DNA of 64,000 bases, from contig JANYGZ010000010.1 in NCBI GenBank assembly GCA_025362235.1, forward strand, positions 1-64,000, written 5' to 3'. The stretch is from Ferruginibacter sp. (lineage in GTDB: Bacteria; Bacteroidota; Bacteroidia; Chitinophagales; Chitinophagaceae). The notes below the pieces were generated by a model. That model was not told where the DNA came from, did not search any database, and was given only the letters and a program-made list of their open reading frames with translations. This document shows, in pieces, positions 52,311 through 61,130 of the stretch. The translations under genes and the position numbers were made by a program. Position 1 is the first letter of the stretch; each line of letters opens with the position of its first letter.

Positions 52311-53164
52311 TTGTTTATAACGCTTTCTAATTTTACGGTATCTCCCCAAAAACGCATTGGTTCATAATCTGCATAAGGGTAATAGCCTAAGTTGAGTTGT
52401 ATATTTTTTTTCTTTTTTGCCAAATAATCTTTTACAAATGCTTTCACTGTTACAGGCTTGCCGCTACAGCAGTTGATTACGCCCGTTACGTTGTCTTGTA
52501 AAGCTACTCTAACAAGATAAGCTACTACTTTTTCAACCGGTAAATAATCCCTTTCCTGCTCCCCTCCGCTCATATTAAATTCCGTATCGCTATTAGCCAG
52601 GGCCCTGTCCAACTGCGAAAGTAACGAATTAGGGCTTTGTCCAACCCCATACATGTAAAATAACCTTACCCATTTTAATGTAAAGCTTTTTACTTGTTCC
52701 AATTGCTGCAGTTGTTTACGTAATGTATCTTTTGCTATTGCATAAGCGTTAGCTGGCATAGTATCCATATCTTCCGACAAGCAGCCTTCCTGCATCCCGT
52801 ATTCAAAACAAGTGCCCGTGATAGTTACATCGGTTAATCCATGCTCAATGCAATTTTTTAAAAATGAAAAATGCCGTGGCAAATTTTCTTCTACATGAAA
52901 GGCCGCTTTATAATTTGGTAATCCTTCCCACGCCAGGTGAATCATTACATCAGGCCTATCAAAGAATTCATAATAATTAATATGATCATCAAATTCTTTT
53001 AAATTGAAAGGAATATATTTCACAAGGGGGAACCAGTGAGCAGATCGGGCATTTTCAATTGTTGATGAGGATGCGATTATGGCAAAATTTTTTTGTTGCA
53101 GCAATTGTTCAATAACATAGTTTCCAATAAAACCGGTAGCACCTGTAACGAGTATTTTTTTCAT
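52307..53164 (-). CDS. NAD-dependent epimerase/reductase (SDR), likely 4-ketoreductase of the deoxysugar path
   Basis: 285 residues. Nucleotide site ILVTGATGFIGNYVIEQLL, catalytic YxxxK in NAYAIAKDTLRK, a serine-containing TCFEYG motif in the usual place. Family members reduce or epimerise nucleotide sugars. The position after rfbF-rfbG-rfbC-like-C-methyltransferase makes the final 4-keto reduction of a CDP-sugar the most sensible role; this is inference. Confidence 0.75.
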   Translation of the reverse strand: MKKILVTGATGFIGNYVIEQLLQQKNFAIIASSSTIENARSAHWFPLVKYIPFNLKEFDDHINYYEFFDRPDVMIHLAWEGLPNYKAAFHVEENLPRHFSFLKNCIEHGLTDVTITGTCFEYGMQEGCLSEDMDTMPANAYAIAKDTLRKQLQQLEQVKSFTLKWVRLFYMYGVGQSPNSLLSQLDRALANSDTEFNMSGGEQERDYLPVEKVVAYLVRVALQDNVTGVINCCSGKPVTVKAFVKDYLAKKKKNIQLNLGYYPYADYEPMRFWGDTVKLESVINK

Positions 53165-53172
53165 TAATTAAA

Positions 53173-54402
53173 CTATGCTATGATTTGTAAATTGGGTACA
53201 GCCACTACAAATTTCCCTCCCCAATCTTTAATGTAAGAAAGTTGCTTTGTAATTTCATCTTTCAGGTTCCAGGGAAAGATGACCACAAAATCAGGTTGTG
53301 TATCTTTCAGGTATTGTTCATTCACAACTGGAATATGGCTGGCCGGTAAAAATTTATTTTGCTTATGTGGATTGGCATCAACTACAAAACTGATAAGATC
53401 GTTTTTAATGCCGCAATAATTCAACATGGTATTTCCCTTTGCAGCAGCTCCATAAGCCGCAACTTTTTTACCTGCTCTTTTTTGCTGTATCAGGAAATCG
53501 GTTAAATCTAATTTTACTTTTAGTGCTTTATCCTGAAAGTGATCATAATAACTCAAGCCTGCTAATCCTTTTTTGGTTTCTTTTGCCAATAAGGCTGCGA
53601 CATTTTCGCTAATTTCTTTTGTTGTATCATTCTTGTGTTTTGCGTAAATGCGTAAAGATCCACCATGTGTTGGTATCTCTTCCACATCAAACATTTCTAG
53701 CCCCTTTGATGCAAATATTTGTTTTACTGTATGAAAGGACAAGTAAGAAAAATGTTCATGGTAAATAGTATCAAACTGGTTATTATCTACCAACTGCATC
53801 AGGTGCGGAAACTCCATTGTAACAACTCCTGTTTCTTTCAGAATTATTCTAATACCGGCAACAAAATCTACAATATCCGGCACATGTGCCAAAACGTTAT
53901 TACCCAATAAAAGATCTGCTTTAATATTTTTTGCAACTAATTCATTCGCCAATCGTAAACCAAAAAAATCAACTACAGAGTCTACCCCTTTTTCCTTAGC
54001 GGCTTCGGCAGTATTAGCGGTTGGTTCAATACCAAGTACAGGAATATTTTTCTGTTTAAAATATTGTAGTAAATATCCGTCATTTGACGCCACTTCTATA
54101 ACAAGAGAATTTTCATTATACCCAAACCGGCTAACCATCAAATCGGTATATTCTTTTGCATGTTGTAGCCAGCTTGTGCTGTAGGAAGAGAAGTAAACAT
54201 AATTGCTATCGAAGATGGCATCCGATTTTTTATATTCATCTACCTGCACTAAAAAACAATTATGACAAGTATATACTTTCAAGGGATAAAATGTTTCAGG
54301 TTCATTTAACTGGCTGGCAGTTAAAAAAGAATTAGATGCCGGTGAATTCACCAGGTCAATAAACACATTATTCAATTCCGTTTTACAAAATCTGCATTGC
54401 AT
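53173..54402 (-). CDS. NDP-hexose C-methyltransferase (TylCIII/NovU type)
   Basis: 409 residues with the three-part family layout: an N-terminal zinc site (CRFCKTELNN and CHNCFLVQ, four Cys), a SAM domain (VIEVASNDGYLLQYFKQKNI; LLLGNNVLAHVPDI, with the His used as base) and a C-terminal domain (VAAYGAAAKGNTMLNYCGIK; PHKQNKFLPASHIPVVNEQ). Known relatives methylate C3 of NDP-4-keto-6-deoxysugars. Placed directly after the 3,5-epimerase-like gene (2-base gap). Confidence 0.85.
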   Translation of the reverse strand: MQCRFCKTELNNVFIDLVNSPASNSFLTASQLNEPETFYPLKVYTCHNCFLVQVDEYKKSDAIFDSNYVYFSSYSTSWLQHAKEYTDLMVSRFGYNENSLVIEVASNDGYLLQYFKQKNIPVLGIEPTANTAEAAKEKGVDSVVDFFGLRLANELVAKNIKADLLLGNNVLAHVPDIVDFVAGIRIILKETGVVTMEFPHLMQLVDNNQFDTIYHEHFSYLSFHTVKQIFASKGLEMFDVEEIPTHGGSLRIYAKHKNDTTKEISENVAALLAKETKKGLAGLSYYDHFQDKALKVKLDLTDFLIQQKRAGKKVAAYGAAAKGNTMLNYCGIKNDLISFVVDANPHKQNKFLPASHIPVVNEQYLKDTQPDFVVIFPWNLKDEITKQLSYIKDWGGKFVVAVPNLQIIA

Positions 54403-54404
54403 AA

Positions 54405-54950
54405 TTAAAGTCCTTTAAAATTTGTATCAATTAATGGATGCATATTATCTCTTGCTGAAATATTCATTACTGGTAATGGCCATTCAATATTTACCATCGG
54501 TTCATTGTATTTTATTCCTCCTTCAACCCCCGGTAAATAAAATTGAGAGTGGTGATAAATCAACTCACAATCGTCCGTCAAGGCCTGGAAACCATGCGCA
54601 AAACCTTCCGGTATATAGATCATTTTTTTATTTGCTGCCGAAAGCTCAACTCCAAAATAATGTAAAAAAGTAGATGACCCCTGTCTTAAATCAACAATTA
54701 CATCGTAAACTATTCCTGCAATACAACGAACTAATTTTATTTCACTAAAGGGAGGTATTTGGTAATGCATTCCCCTGATAGTTCCCTGCTGTTTGGTAAA
54801 GGAATGATTTAACTGAACCCACTCTTTTGTGTGACCGATTTTACCGAATTCATTTTTACAATATGTTCTGGCAAACCAACCTCTATCATCGCCAATAGGT
54901 TCCAGGTCTATTACGTAACTACCTTTTAATGATGTTTCTGTAAAAATCAT
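54405..54950 (-). CDS. rfbC: dTDP-4-dehydrorhamnose 3,5-epimerase-like protein (cupin)
   Basis: 181 residues. FTETSLKGSYVIDLEPIGDD RGWFARTY opens the family, RGMHYQIPP carries the catalytic His, and YIPEGFAHGFQALTDDCELI the cupin strand. Acts on a 4-keto-6-deoxyhexose at C3/C5. As the neighbours make CDP-4-keto-6-deoxyglucose, the substrate here may be the CDP sugar rather than dTDP. Start overlaps the end of the dehydratase by 4 bases. Confidence 0.85.
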   Translation of the reverse strand: MIFTETSLKGSYVIDLEPIGDDRGWFARTYCKNEFGKIGHTKEWVQLNHSFTKQQGTIRGMHYQIPPFSEIKLVRCIAGIVYDVIVDLRQGSSTFLHYFGVELSAANKKMIYIPEGFAHGFQALTDDCELIYHHSQFYLPGVEGGIKYNEPMVNIEWPLPVMNISARDNMHPLIDTNFKGL

Positions 54951-56029
54951 TTTTGCTGATAGTTTTTAATTTGTTGTACACTGTATTCGAAAATATTCTC
55001 AGCATTTTGTTTGTACCAATCAATTGTCCACTGAACAGCTTCTTTACTACTTAACTTTGGTTGCCAGTTTAATGCTGTTTTTGCCTTACTGATGTCTAAC
55101 TGTAACAAGCCTGCCTCATGTGGTTGTGATATATCAGCATTATCTAACCAATTACCGCTACCCCAACAATCCAATGCAATTTTAACCAATTCCTTTACCG
55201 CTAAATGATCATCTGGTAATGGGCCAAAATTATAGGCGCCTGAAAATTTATCAGCATCTTTATTCAGTAGTATTCCGAGCATCAGGTATCCGGATAATGG
55301 CTCTAATACGTGCTGCCATGGTCTTACAGCATTTGGATTTCTTACTGCAACCGGTTCACCAGCCACTAAAGAACGAATGATATCAGGTATAATTCTATCC
55401 TTGTTCCAATCGCCCCCGCCAACAACATTTCCAGCTCTTGCACTTGCTACTGCTTTTTGATGAGCAGAATATTTTTGGGGATTAAAAAAAGAATTACGGA
55501 ATGAACTTACCACTATTTCTGTAGCCGCTTTACTGGCACTATAAGGATCGTACCCGCCCAGTTCATCTGTTTCTTTATAATGATAATTGATCTCCCTGTT
55601 TTCGTATACCTTATCTGTAGTAATAACAATAACGGTGCATTTGTTAGATAATTTATTAACTGCCTCCAAAACATTGGCGGTACCAATGGCATTTACTTCA
55701 AAAGTCTCTGCCGGGATTTCATACGATCTTCTCACCAATGCCTGTGCAGCCAAATGAAAAATAAAATCGGGCTGAAAATTTTGAATCTCCTTTTGTAATT
55801 TTTCCTTGTCCCTGATATCGCCAATTATATTTTCAAACTTAATTTCTTTAGCAATGATTGTGAACAGCCCCTTTTCATCTTCCGCTTCAAGCGCATACCC
55901 TTTAATGTTAGCTCCTAATAAATGAAGCCATGTAATCAACCATGCACCTTTAAAACCAGTATGGCCGGTTACAAAAACTTTTTTACCCTTATAATATGAC
56001 AATGAATTTTCCGTTACCACACTTTCCAT
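54947..56029 (-). CDS. rfbG: CDP-glucose 4,6-dehydratase
   Basis: 360 residues. SDR dehydratase: VFVTGHTGFKGAWLITWLHL (the Lys-Gly-Ala-Trp variant typical of RfbG), AAQALVRRSYEIP, catalytic YDPYSASKAATE (Tyr-x3-Lys) and NVVGGGDWNKDRIIPD. Converts CDP-glucose to CDP-4-keto-6-deoxyglucose. Overlaps the cytidylyltransferase gene by 16 bases, the usual rfbF-rfbG order. Confidence 0.92.
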   Translation of the reverse strand: MESVVTENSLSYYKGKKVFVTGHTGFKGAWLITWLHLLGANIKGYALEAEDEKGLFTIIAKEIKFENIIGDIRDKEKLQKEIQNFQPDFIFHLAAQALVRRSYEIPAETFEVNAIGTANVLEAVNKLSNKCTVIVITTDKVYENREINYHYKETDELGGYDPYSASKAATEIVVSSFRNSFFNPQKYSAHQKAVASARAGNVVGGGDWNKDRIIPDIIRSLVAGEPVAVRNPNAVRPWQHVLEPLSGYLMLGILLNKDADKFSGAYNFGPLPDDHLAVKELVKIALDCWGSGNWLDNADISQPHEAGLLQLDISKAKTALNWQPKLSSKEAVQWTIDWYKQNAENIFEYSVQQIKNYQQK

Positions 56030-56790
56030 TTTGCATTATTCGTTTTCCAAAGTTCTTCCAGTTCAAGTTTATCACGCAGCGCATCCATGCATTTCCAAAA
56101 ACCTTTATGCTGGTAGGCTACTAATTGCTTATCATTCGTCAATCTTTCTAATGGCTCATCTTCCCACATCATATCGCTCATATCTTCTTTCAGGTAATTA
56201 AATACTTCTGGCTTTAAAACAAAAAACCCTCCGTTTATCCATTTACTTTCATCCTTTGCCTTTTCCCTGAAAGAAACTACTTCACCATTTGGCCCAAGAT
56301 CCATTCCTCCAAAGCGAGCATCCAATTGTATTGAAGTAACAGTAGCTATTTTGTCGTGAGCTTTATGAAAGGCTAATAAATCTTTTAAATTTACATCACA
56401 TACCCCATCTCCATAAGTCAATAAAAAATCTTCGTTACCAATATATTTTTGCACCTGTTGCAACCTGCCTGCTGTTTTGGTATTTAAACCTGTTTCAACC
56501 AGGGTTACTTTAAATGCCTCTGCGCTGGTACCATGAATCTCGGTTTTATTGTTTCGCAGATCTACTGTAATATCAGAGTTATGCAAAAAATAATTCATAA
56601 AATATTCTTTAATAACATATCCTTTATAGCCAAGGCAAATTATAAAATCATTAAAACCATAATGACTATAAATTTTCATGATATGCCACAAAACCGGTTT
56701 ACCTCCAATCTCAACCATTGGCTTGGGCCTTGTGTCTGTTTCTTCAGAAATACGGGTACCCAAACCACCTGCAAATAGTACTACTTTCAT
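56014..56790 (-). CDS. rfbF: Glucose-1-phosphate cytidylyltransferase
   Basis: 258 residues, standard length. Pyrophosphorylase signature FAGGLGTRISEETDTRPKPM, then EIGGKPVLWHIMKIYSHYG, product loop LTYGDGVCDV and WINGGFFVLKPEVF. Makes CDP-glucose from CTP and glucose-1-phosphate, the entry step to CDP-linked 6-deoxy and 3,6-dideoxy sugars. Its ATG overlaps the stop of the menaquinone gene by 4 bases. Confidence 0.93.
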   Translation of the reverse strand: MKVVLFAGGLGTRISEETDTRPKPMVEIGGKPVLWHIMKIYSHYGFNDFIICLGYKGYVIKEYFMNYFLHNSDITVDLRNNKTEIHGTSAEAFKVTLVETGLNTKTAGRLQQVQKYIGNEDFLLTYGDGVCDVNLKDLLAFHKAHDKIATVTSIQLDARFGGMDLGPNGEVVSFREKAKDESKWINGGFFVLKPEVFNYLKEDMSDMMWEDEPLERLTNDKQLVAYQHKGFWKCMDALRDKLELEELWKTNNAKWKVW

Positions 56791-57533
56791 TTGTAGTTGT
56801 TTAATTTTTCCAAAAATAAAGTTATTACTTCAAGCTTATTAAATACCGGCTTAAATTTTATGTTGTCTGTGTAATAATGGTGCAGGTCGTATGCACTATA
56901 TGGGTTTTCTTTTACCACATTATCAATATTTATTAACCCAAACTCATTAGTATTATTAAATTCAGCAATGAATTCAGGAGTCAGCTGTTTATTGCTGACC
57001 CAGGCTGCAAACACAAACGGTTGTCCGGTCATTTTTTTCCATGCTTCTCCCAAATCATAAATAAATTTCGACCGCAGGCGCTGTTGTAAAGCTCTGTCAC
57101 CAATTACCAGGCCCGCCGTGGTACCTTTTATAGAATCTTCGTAGCCCTCTTTAGCTTCAATAAATACAGGAGAAATTCCCCAATACTCTTTTAATAATAT
57201 TTTCAAAAGCACGACAGAGGTCCTGCTTTGATAATCGAGTAAAATGGTTTTAACCTCGTTAAGTGGTGTATCACTAAAAAGGCAAACGCTCCCTACAGTT
57301 CCATCACACGCTATACAAAAATCAGATATTATATAATATTCCTTTAATACAGGAATAGCAGCAATCGGAATTAAACCTATATCAATTTCATCATTTATAA
57401 GTTTTGTGGCAATATTTGAAGGATAATCAATTACCAGTTCAACCGTTTCTTTCATCATTCCCTTTTCAAATCCATAAATCAGGGGTTTTGTATTAAGATA
57501 GCTAACAGCTCCTACTCTTATTTTTCTGTCCAA
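56787..57533 (-). CDS. mqnA: Chorismate dehydratase of the futalosine menaquinone pathway
   Basis: 248 residues. RVGAVSYLNTKPLIYGFEKG is the conserved opening of MqnA/MqnD-type periplasmic-binding-fold enzymes, followed by YPSNIATKLINDEIDIGLIP and DYQSRTSVVLLKILL. Catalyses 3-enolpyruvyl-benzoate formation, first step of futalosine route. First gene of the polysaccharide operon by position and overlap, although unrelated in function. Divergent from purB with only 40 bases between. Confidence 0.85.
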   Translation of the reverse strand: MDRKIRVGAVSYLNTKPLIYGFEKGMMKETVELVIDYPSNIATKLINDEIDIGLIPIAAIPVLKEYYIISDFCIACDGTVGSVCLFSDTPLNEVKTILLDYQSRTSVVLLKILLKEYWGISPVFIEAKEGYEDSIKGTTAGLVIGDRALQQRLRSKFIYDLGEAWKKMTGQPFVFAAWVSNKQLTPEFIAEFNNTNEFGLINIDNVVKENPYSAYDLHHYYTDNIKFKPVFNKLEVITLFLEKLNNYK

Positions 57534-57544
57534 TTGCTTTAGTA

Positions 57545-57588
57545 TAATTTTGGCGCAAATTTACAGCAACAACATGGAATTAAATCAA
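57545..57588. promoter_or_regulatory. Overlapping divergent promoters of mqnA and purB
   Basis: On the plus strand TAATTTTG (57545-57552) fits the -7 box for purB, 22 bases before its ATG. On the minus strand TAAATTTG (57563 to 57556) with TTG at 57588-57586 and a 22-base spacer fits the -7/-33 pair for mqnA; this reaches into the purB start. The two cannot be fully occupied together, so expression may be linked. Confidence 0.55.
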
Positions 57589-58908
57589 CTTACTGCTATC
57601 TCTCCAATTGACGGGCGCTACCGTAAACAATTACATCATTTAGATGAATATTTTAGTGAATATGCCCTTATTAAATACAGGGTATTGGTAGAAGTGGAAT
57701 ATTTTATGTTCCTGGCAGAAAAAAAGTTTTTCAAAATACCTGTGGCGGTAAAAACACATTTACAAAATGCAGCTGCAAATTTTTCGTTAGAAGATGCCGG
57801 CATTATAAAAGAAACTGAGAAAATAACCAACCATGATGTAAAAGCAGTAGAATATTTTTTAAAAGCAGAACTGGATAAATGTAATGCCGGTGATTTAAAA
57901 GAATGGATACATTTTGGATTAACATCGCAGGATATTAATAACACGGCAATTCCGCTTAGCTGGAAACATGCGGTAGAGCATGACTACCTGCCTTCCCTCA
58001 TTAATTTACAACATCAGCTATTGCAATTAGCCAAAGGCTGGAAAAACATTCCAATGCTGGCCCGTACTCACGGGCAGGCCGCATCTCCCACACGTTTAGG
58101 AAAGGAAATAATGGTTTATGTAGAAAGGCTCGAAAATCAAATTCAGCTTTTTAGCTATATACCTTTTATGGCAAAATTTGGCGGAGCTACCGGTAATTTT
58201 AATGCTCACCATGTAGCATACCCAAAATACGACTGGGTAAAATTTGCCAATGAATTTACAGAAGAAAAATTAGGCTTGCAACGCCAGCAGTACACTACCC
58301 AGATAGAACATTACGATACGCTGGCTGCACATTTTGATGCCATTAAACGCATCAATACCATTTTTATAGATTTTTGCCGGGATATATGGACTTATGTAAG
58401 TACCGACTATTTTAAACAAAAAACAAAGAAAGGAGAAATAGGCAGCAGCGCCATGCCGCACAAAGTAAACCCGATTGATTTTGAAAATGCAGAAGGAAAC
58501 CTGGGTATTGCCAATGCACTGCTGGAGCATCTTTCAGCCAAATTACCCATATCAAGATTGCAAAGGGATTTAACAGATTCTACTGTACTACGAAATATTG
58601 GTGTACCCATTGCACACACTATTTTAGCCATTAAATCCATAGAAAAAGGCCTCGATAAACTGGTGCTGAATGAAGTAAAATTAAAAACAGATTTAGACAA
58701 TAACTGGGCCGTTGTGGCAGAAGCCATACAAACTGTTTTACGAAGAGAAAATTATCCTGCTCCTTATGAAGCCCTTAAAGAATTAACAAGAGGCAAAAAT
58801 GCAATTGATAAAAAAGCTATTCACCAGTTTATTTCCAAATTAAAAATTTCTACAGCACTAAAAAGTGAATTAAAAAAAATTACGCCGCATAATTATACAG
58901 GAATATAA
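57574..58908 (+). CDS. purB: Adenylosuccinate lyase
   Basis: 444 residues from ATG at 57574 (MELNQLTAISPIDGRYRKQL); an upstream TTG lies in the promoter. Long PurB form: ARTHGQAASPTRLGKEIMVY with catalytic His, the flexible signature loop GSSAMPHKVNPIDFENAEGN with catalytic Ser, and RDLTDSTVLRNIG. Cleaves SAICAR and adenylosuccinate in purine synthesis. Monocistronic. Confidence 0.95.
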   Translation: MELNQLTAISPIDGRYRKQLHHLDEYFSEYALIKYRVLVEVEYFMFLAEKKFFKIPVAVKTHLQNAAANFSLEDAGIIKETEKITNHDVKAVEYFLKAELDKCNAGDLKEWIHFGLTSQDINNTAIPLSWKHAVEHDYLPSLINLQHQLLQLAKGWKNIPMLARTHGQAASPTRLGKEIMVYVERLENQIQLFSYIPFMAKFGGATGNFNAHHVAYPKYDWVKFANEFTEEKLGLQRQQYTTQIEHYDTLAAHFDAIKRINTIFIDFCRDIWTYVSTDYFKQKTKKGEIGSSAMPHKVNPIDFENAEGNLGIANALLEHLSAKLPISRLQRDLTDSTVLRNIGVPIAHTILAIKSIEKGLDKLVLNEVKLKTDLDNNWAVVAEAIQTVLRRENYPAPYEALKELTRGKNAIDKKAIHQFISKLKISTALKSELKKITPHNYTGI

Positions 58909-58940
58909 ACTCATGTAAAAGGCGATGGGCTGATACATAT

Positions 58941-59138
58941 TCACCCGCCATCAGGAGTTTTATTTACCCAGATATCCAGGTCTTGTGTTGTGCGGTAATA
59001 ACCATGCAGGATAACAGCATAACCCCCTACCACTAAATATTCGGTATTGGAAACATTAAGTGCAAAAATAAAATCAGTGAAGTCAGATTCAAATATATCA
59101 GGCTTGCTTAAATTTATATGCAGAAAAAATCGTCCTGT
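58941..59138 (-). pseudogene. Truncated nucleotidyltransferase gene
   Basis: 65 codons without a clear start: NLSKPDIFESDFTDFIFALN, EYLVVGGYAVILHGYYRTT, QDLDIWVNKTPDGG and stop. The GG...DLDIW core is that of small nucleotidyltransferases (DUF6036-like / AbiEii-like) which usually continue for another 100 residues. The stop comes right after the second strand, so the gene is broken. It overlaps the end of the gene at 59098. Confidence 0.6.
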
Positions 59139-59307
59139 CTAATTTTAAAGAATCGCTTTCTTTAATACCATTAATCGTGCAGCTTAAATGAAACGCCATT
59201 CTAAGACGTTCGGCAGGTGTGGTATTAATATCAAAAATATTGCTTTTATCAGCCTGTTCAAATGATTGCGCTTTAGAAAAAGTTTTATCCATTTTAAAAT
59301 CTTTCAT
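59098..59307 (-). CDS. Small protein partnering a nucleotidyltransferase
   Basis: 69 residues: MDKTFSKAQSFEQADKSNIF, TTPAERLRMAFHLSCTINGI, SLKLDRTIFSAYKFKQA. The pattern (SF-EAD, then TPAERLRMAFHL, then LDRTIFSA) is that of short proteins placed directly before nucleotidyltransferase genes in many Bacteroidota, perhaps a toxin-antitoxin-like pair. The partner is truncated. ATG at 59307 or at 59292 (MDKTF); the latter also possible. Confidence 0.6.
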   Translation of the reverse strand: MKDFKMDKTFSKAQSFEQADKSNIFDINTTPAERLRMAFHLSCTINGIKESDSLKLDRTIFSAYKFKQA

Positions 59308-59381
59308 AAAATAAAATTACGCTAAATTTTAGAGACAGGTAACACTTGTAAAAATATTGCCTATCGAATCAGTACATCAAT

Positions 59382-60968
59382 CTACTTATGTATCTCACTG
59401 GTAAAATGAAATTCTATATCAGGATTGTTTTGCCGTTCGGTATTTAAAAACCATTCGCTTTGTGCCAGGTAAACAAGGTGACCGTCTTTATCCTGCGCAA
59501 TATTGGCTTGTTTAAATTTTATAAAATCTTCCAGTTTTTTTGGCTCTTTACTGGTAAGCCAGCAGGCCTTAAAAAATGGCAGGCTGTTCATTTGTACTGA
59601 AGCCCCATATTCGTGCAACAAACGGTATTGTATCACTTCAAACTGCAATTCGCCTACACAACCAATAATTTTTTTATTGCCGCCAAATTGTGTAAATAAC
59701 TGCGCCACTCCTTCATCTGTTAACTGAAGTACTCCTTTCTCCAGTTGCTTTGTTTTCATGGGGTCTTTATTTACTACTTCTTTAAATATTTCTGGACTAA
59801 AAGAGGGAATCCCCGTGAAATAAAATTTTTCGCCTTCGGTTAATGTGTCGCCTATTTTAAAATTACCTGTATCAAATAAACCTACCACATCACCAGGATA
59901 CGCTTCTTCAATAATATCTTTTTGACGGGCCAAAAAACTATAGGGATTGTTGAACCTGAAATCCCTTTCCATGCGTACATGGTTATAATATTTACTTCGT
60001 TCAAACTTACCGCTGCATACCCTTAAAAAAGCAATCCTGTCCCTGTGTTTGGGATCCAGGTTAGCATGTATTTTAAAAATAAAACCGCTGAATTTATCTT
60101 CTTCTGGGTTTACATCCCTTACTGTAGTATGCCGTGGGCGTGGTGTTGGTGCAATACGAACAAAAGTGTCCAGCATTTCTTTTACGCCAAAATTATTAAC
60201 CGCACTGCCAAAAAATACCGGGGCGGTTTTACCACTTAAATAGTCTGCTATATTTAATGGCCCATACACGCCATCTATCAGTTCAACATCCTCTCTTAAA
60301 GTATTCGCATCTTTTTCTCCAATTTTTTCTTCCAGTATCTTATCGTTCAGGTCAGTAATTTCCACCACATCTTCATCATTTGCCTTTGTGCCTGCGGCAA
60401 ATAATACCAGGCTTTTTTTGTGCAGGTCGTACACACCTTTAAATTCTTTACCGCTATTAATCGGTACCGTCATAGGATGGAGCTGAATCTTTAATTCGTT
60501 CTCAATTTCTTCCATCAGGTCAAAACGGTTTTTACCATCCCTGTCCATTTTATTGATGAATACAATTACTGGTGTGTTACGCATGGCAATAACTTCCATC
60601 AACCGCCTTGTTTGTGCTTCTACCCCATTTACGCTATCAATCACTAATACTACACTATCCACTGCTGTTAGCGTGCGATAGGTGTCTTCTGCAAAATCTT
60701 TATGGCCCGGCGTATCCAAAAGATTAATTAAATGCCCGTCATATTCAAAAGTCATTACACTTGTAGCCACGCTGATACCACGCTGTCTTTCAATTTCCAT
60801 AAAATCGCTGGTAGCATGTTTTTTTATCTTGTTGCTTTTAACCGCACCTGCCGTTTGAATGGCTCCCCCAAACAAAAGAAATTTTTCTGTAAGGGTAGTT
60901 TTTCCTGCATCCGGGTGAGAGATGATTGCAAATGTTTTACGCCTGTTTATTTCTTTACTATACTTCAT
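59382..60968 (-). CDS. prfC: Peptide chain release factor 3 (GTPase)
   Basis: 528 residues, normal length. G1 [21 protein letters not shown]2 [15 protein letters not shown]3 [15 protein letters not shown]4 NKMD, then domain II ([20 protein letters not shown]) and C-terminal RF3 domain ending EIHK. Recycles RF1/RF2 from the ribosome. Own promoter upstream. A piece of this gene (corresponding to 60488-60690) recurs as a relic at 62393-62576. Confidence 0.95.
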   Translation of the reverse strand: MKYSKEINRRKTFAIISHPDAGKTTLTEKFLLFGGAIQTAGAVKSNKIKKHATSDFMEIERQRGISVATSVMTFEYDGHLINLLDTPGHKDFAEDTYRTLTAVDSVVLVIDSVNGVEAQTRRLMEVIAMRNTPVIVFINKMDRDGKNRFDLMEEIENELKIQLHPMTVPINSGKEFKGVYDLHKKSLVLFAAGTKANDEDVVEITDLNDKILEEKIGEKDANTLREDVELIDGVYGPLNIADYLSGKTAPVFFGSAVNNFGVKEMLDTFVRIAPTPRPRHTTVRDVNPEEDKFSGFIFKIHANLDPKHRDRIAFLRVCSGKFERSKYYNHVRMERDFRFNNPYSFLARQKDIIEEAYPGDVVGLFDTGNFKIGDTLTEGEKFYFTGIPSFSPEIFKEVVNKDPMKTKQLEKGVLQLTDEGVAQLFTQFGGNKKIIGCVGELQFEVIQYRLLHEYGASVQMNSLPFFKACWLTSKEPKKLEDFIKFKQANIAQDKDGHLVYLAQSEWFLNTERQNNPDIEFHFTSEIHK

Positions 60969-61014
60969 TATTATTTTGATGGGTAATGACTGATACGGCC
61001 ATTATTTTGAGGCG

Positions 61015-61046
61015 CAAAGGTAAGGGTTGGTAAAGGTTAAAGCAAA
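61015..61046 (-). promoter_or_regulatory. Bacteroidota-type promoter of prfC
   Basis: On the minus strand TTTG (61046-61043), a 20-base spacer and TACCTTTG (61022-61015), a perfect match to TTTG-N(17-23)-TAnnTTTG. About 40 bases before the prfC ATG. Confidence 0.75.
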
Positions 61047-61119
61047 AAGGAGAAGAAAAAGCGGTAAAACGCATTATAACCATTGATCAATTTTTAATAA
61101 CTATTTACTTTGGTTGCTG

Positions 61120-61127
61120 TACATTTG
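61120..61127 (+). promoter_or_regulatory. -7 box directly before permease copy 1
   Basis: TACATTTG ends 3 bases before the ATG at 61131, so the message would be leaderless or nearly so. The same arrangement (TACTTTTG, 62644-62651) precedes copy 2 at 62656, and the 50 bases upstream are also alike. Confidence 0.5.
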
Positions 61128-61130
61128 GGT

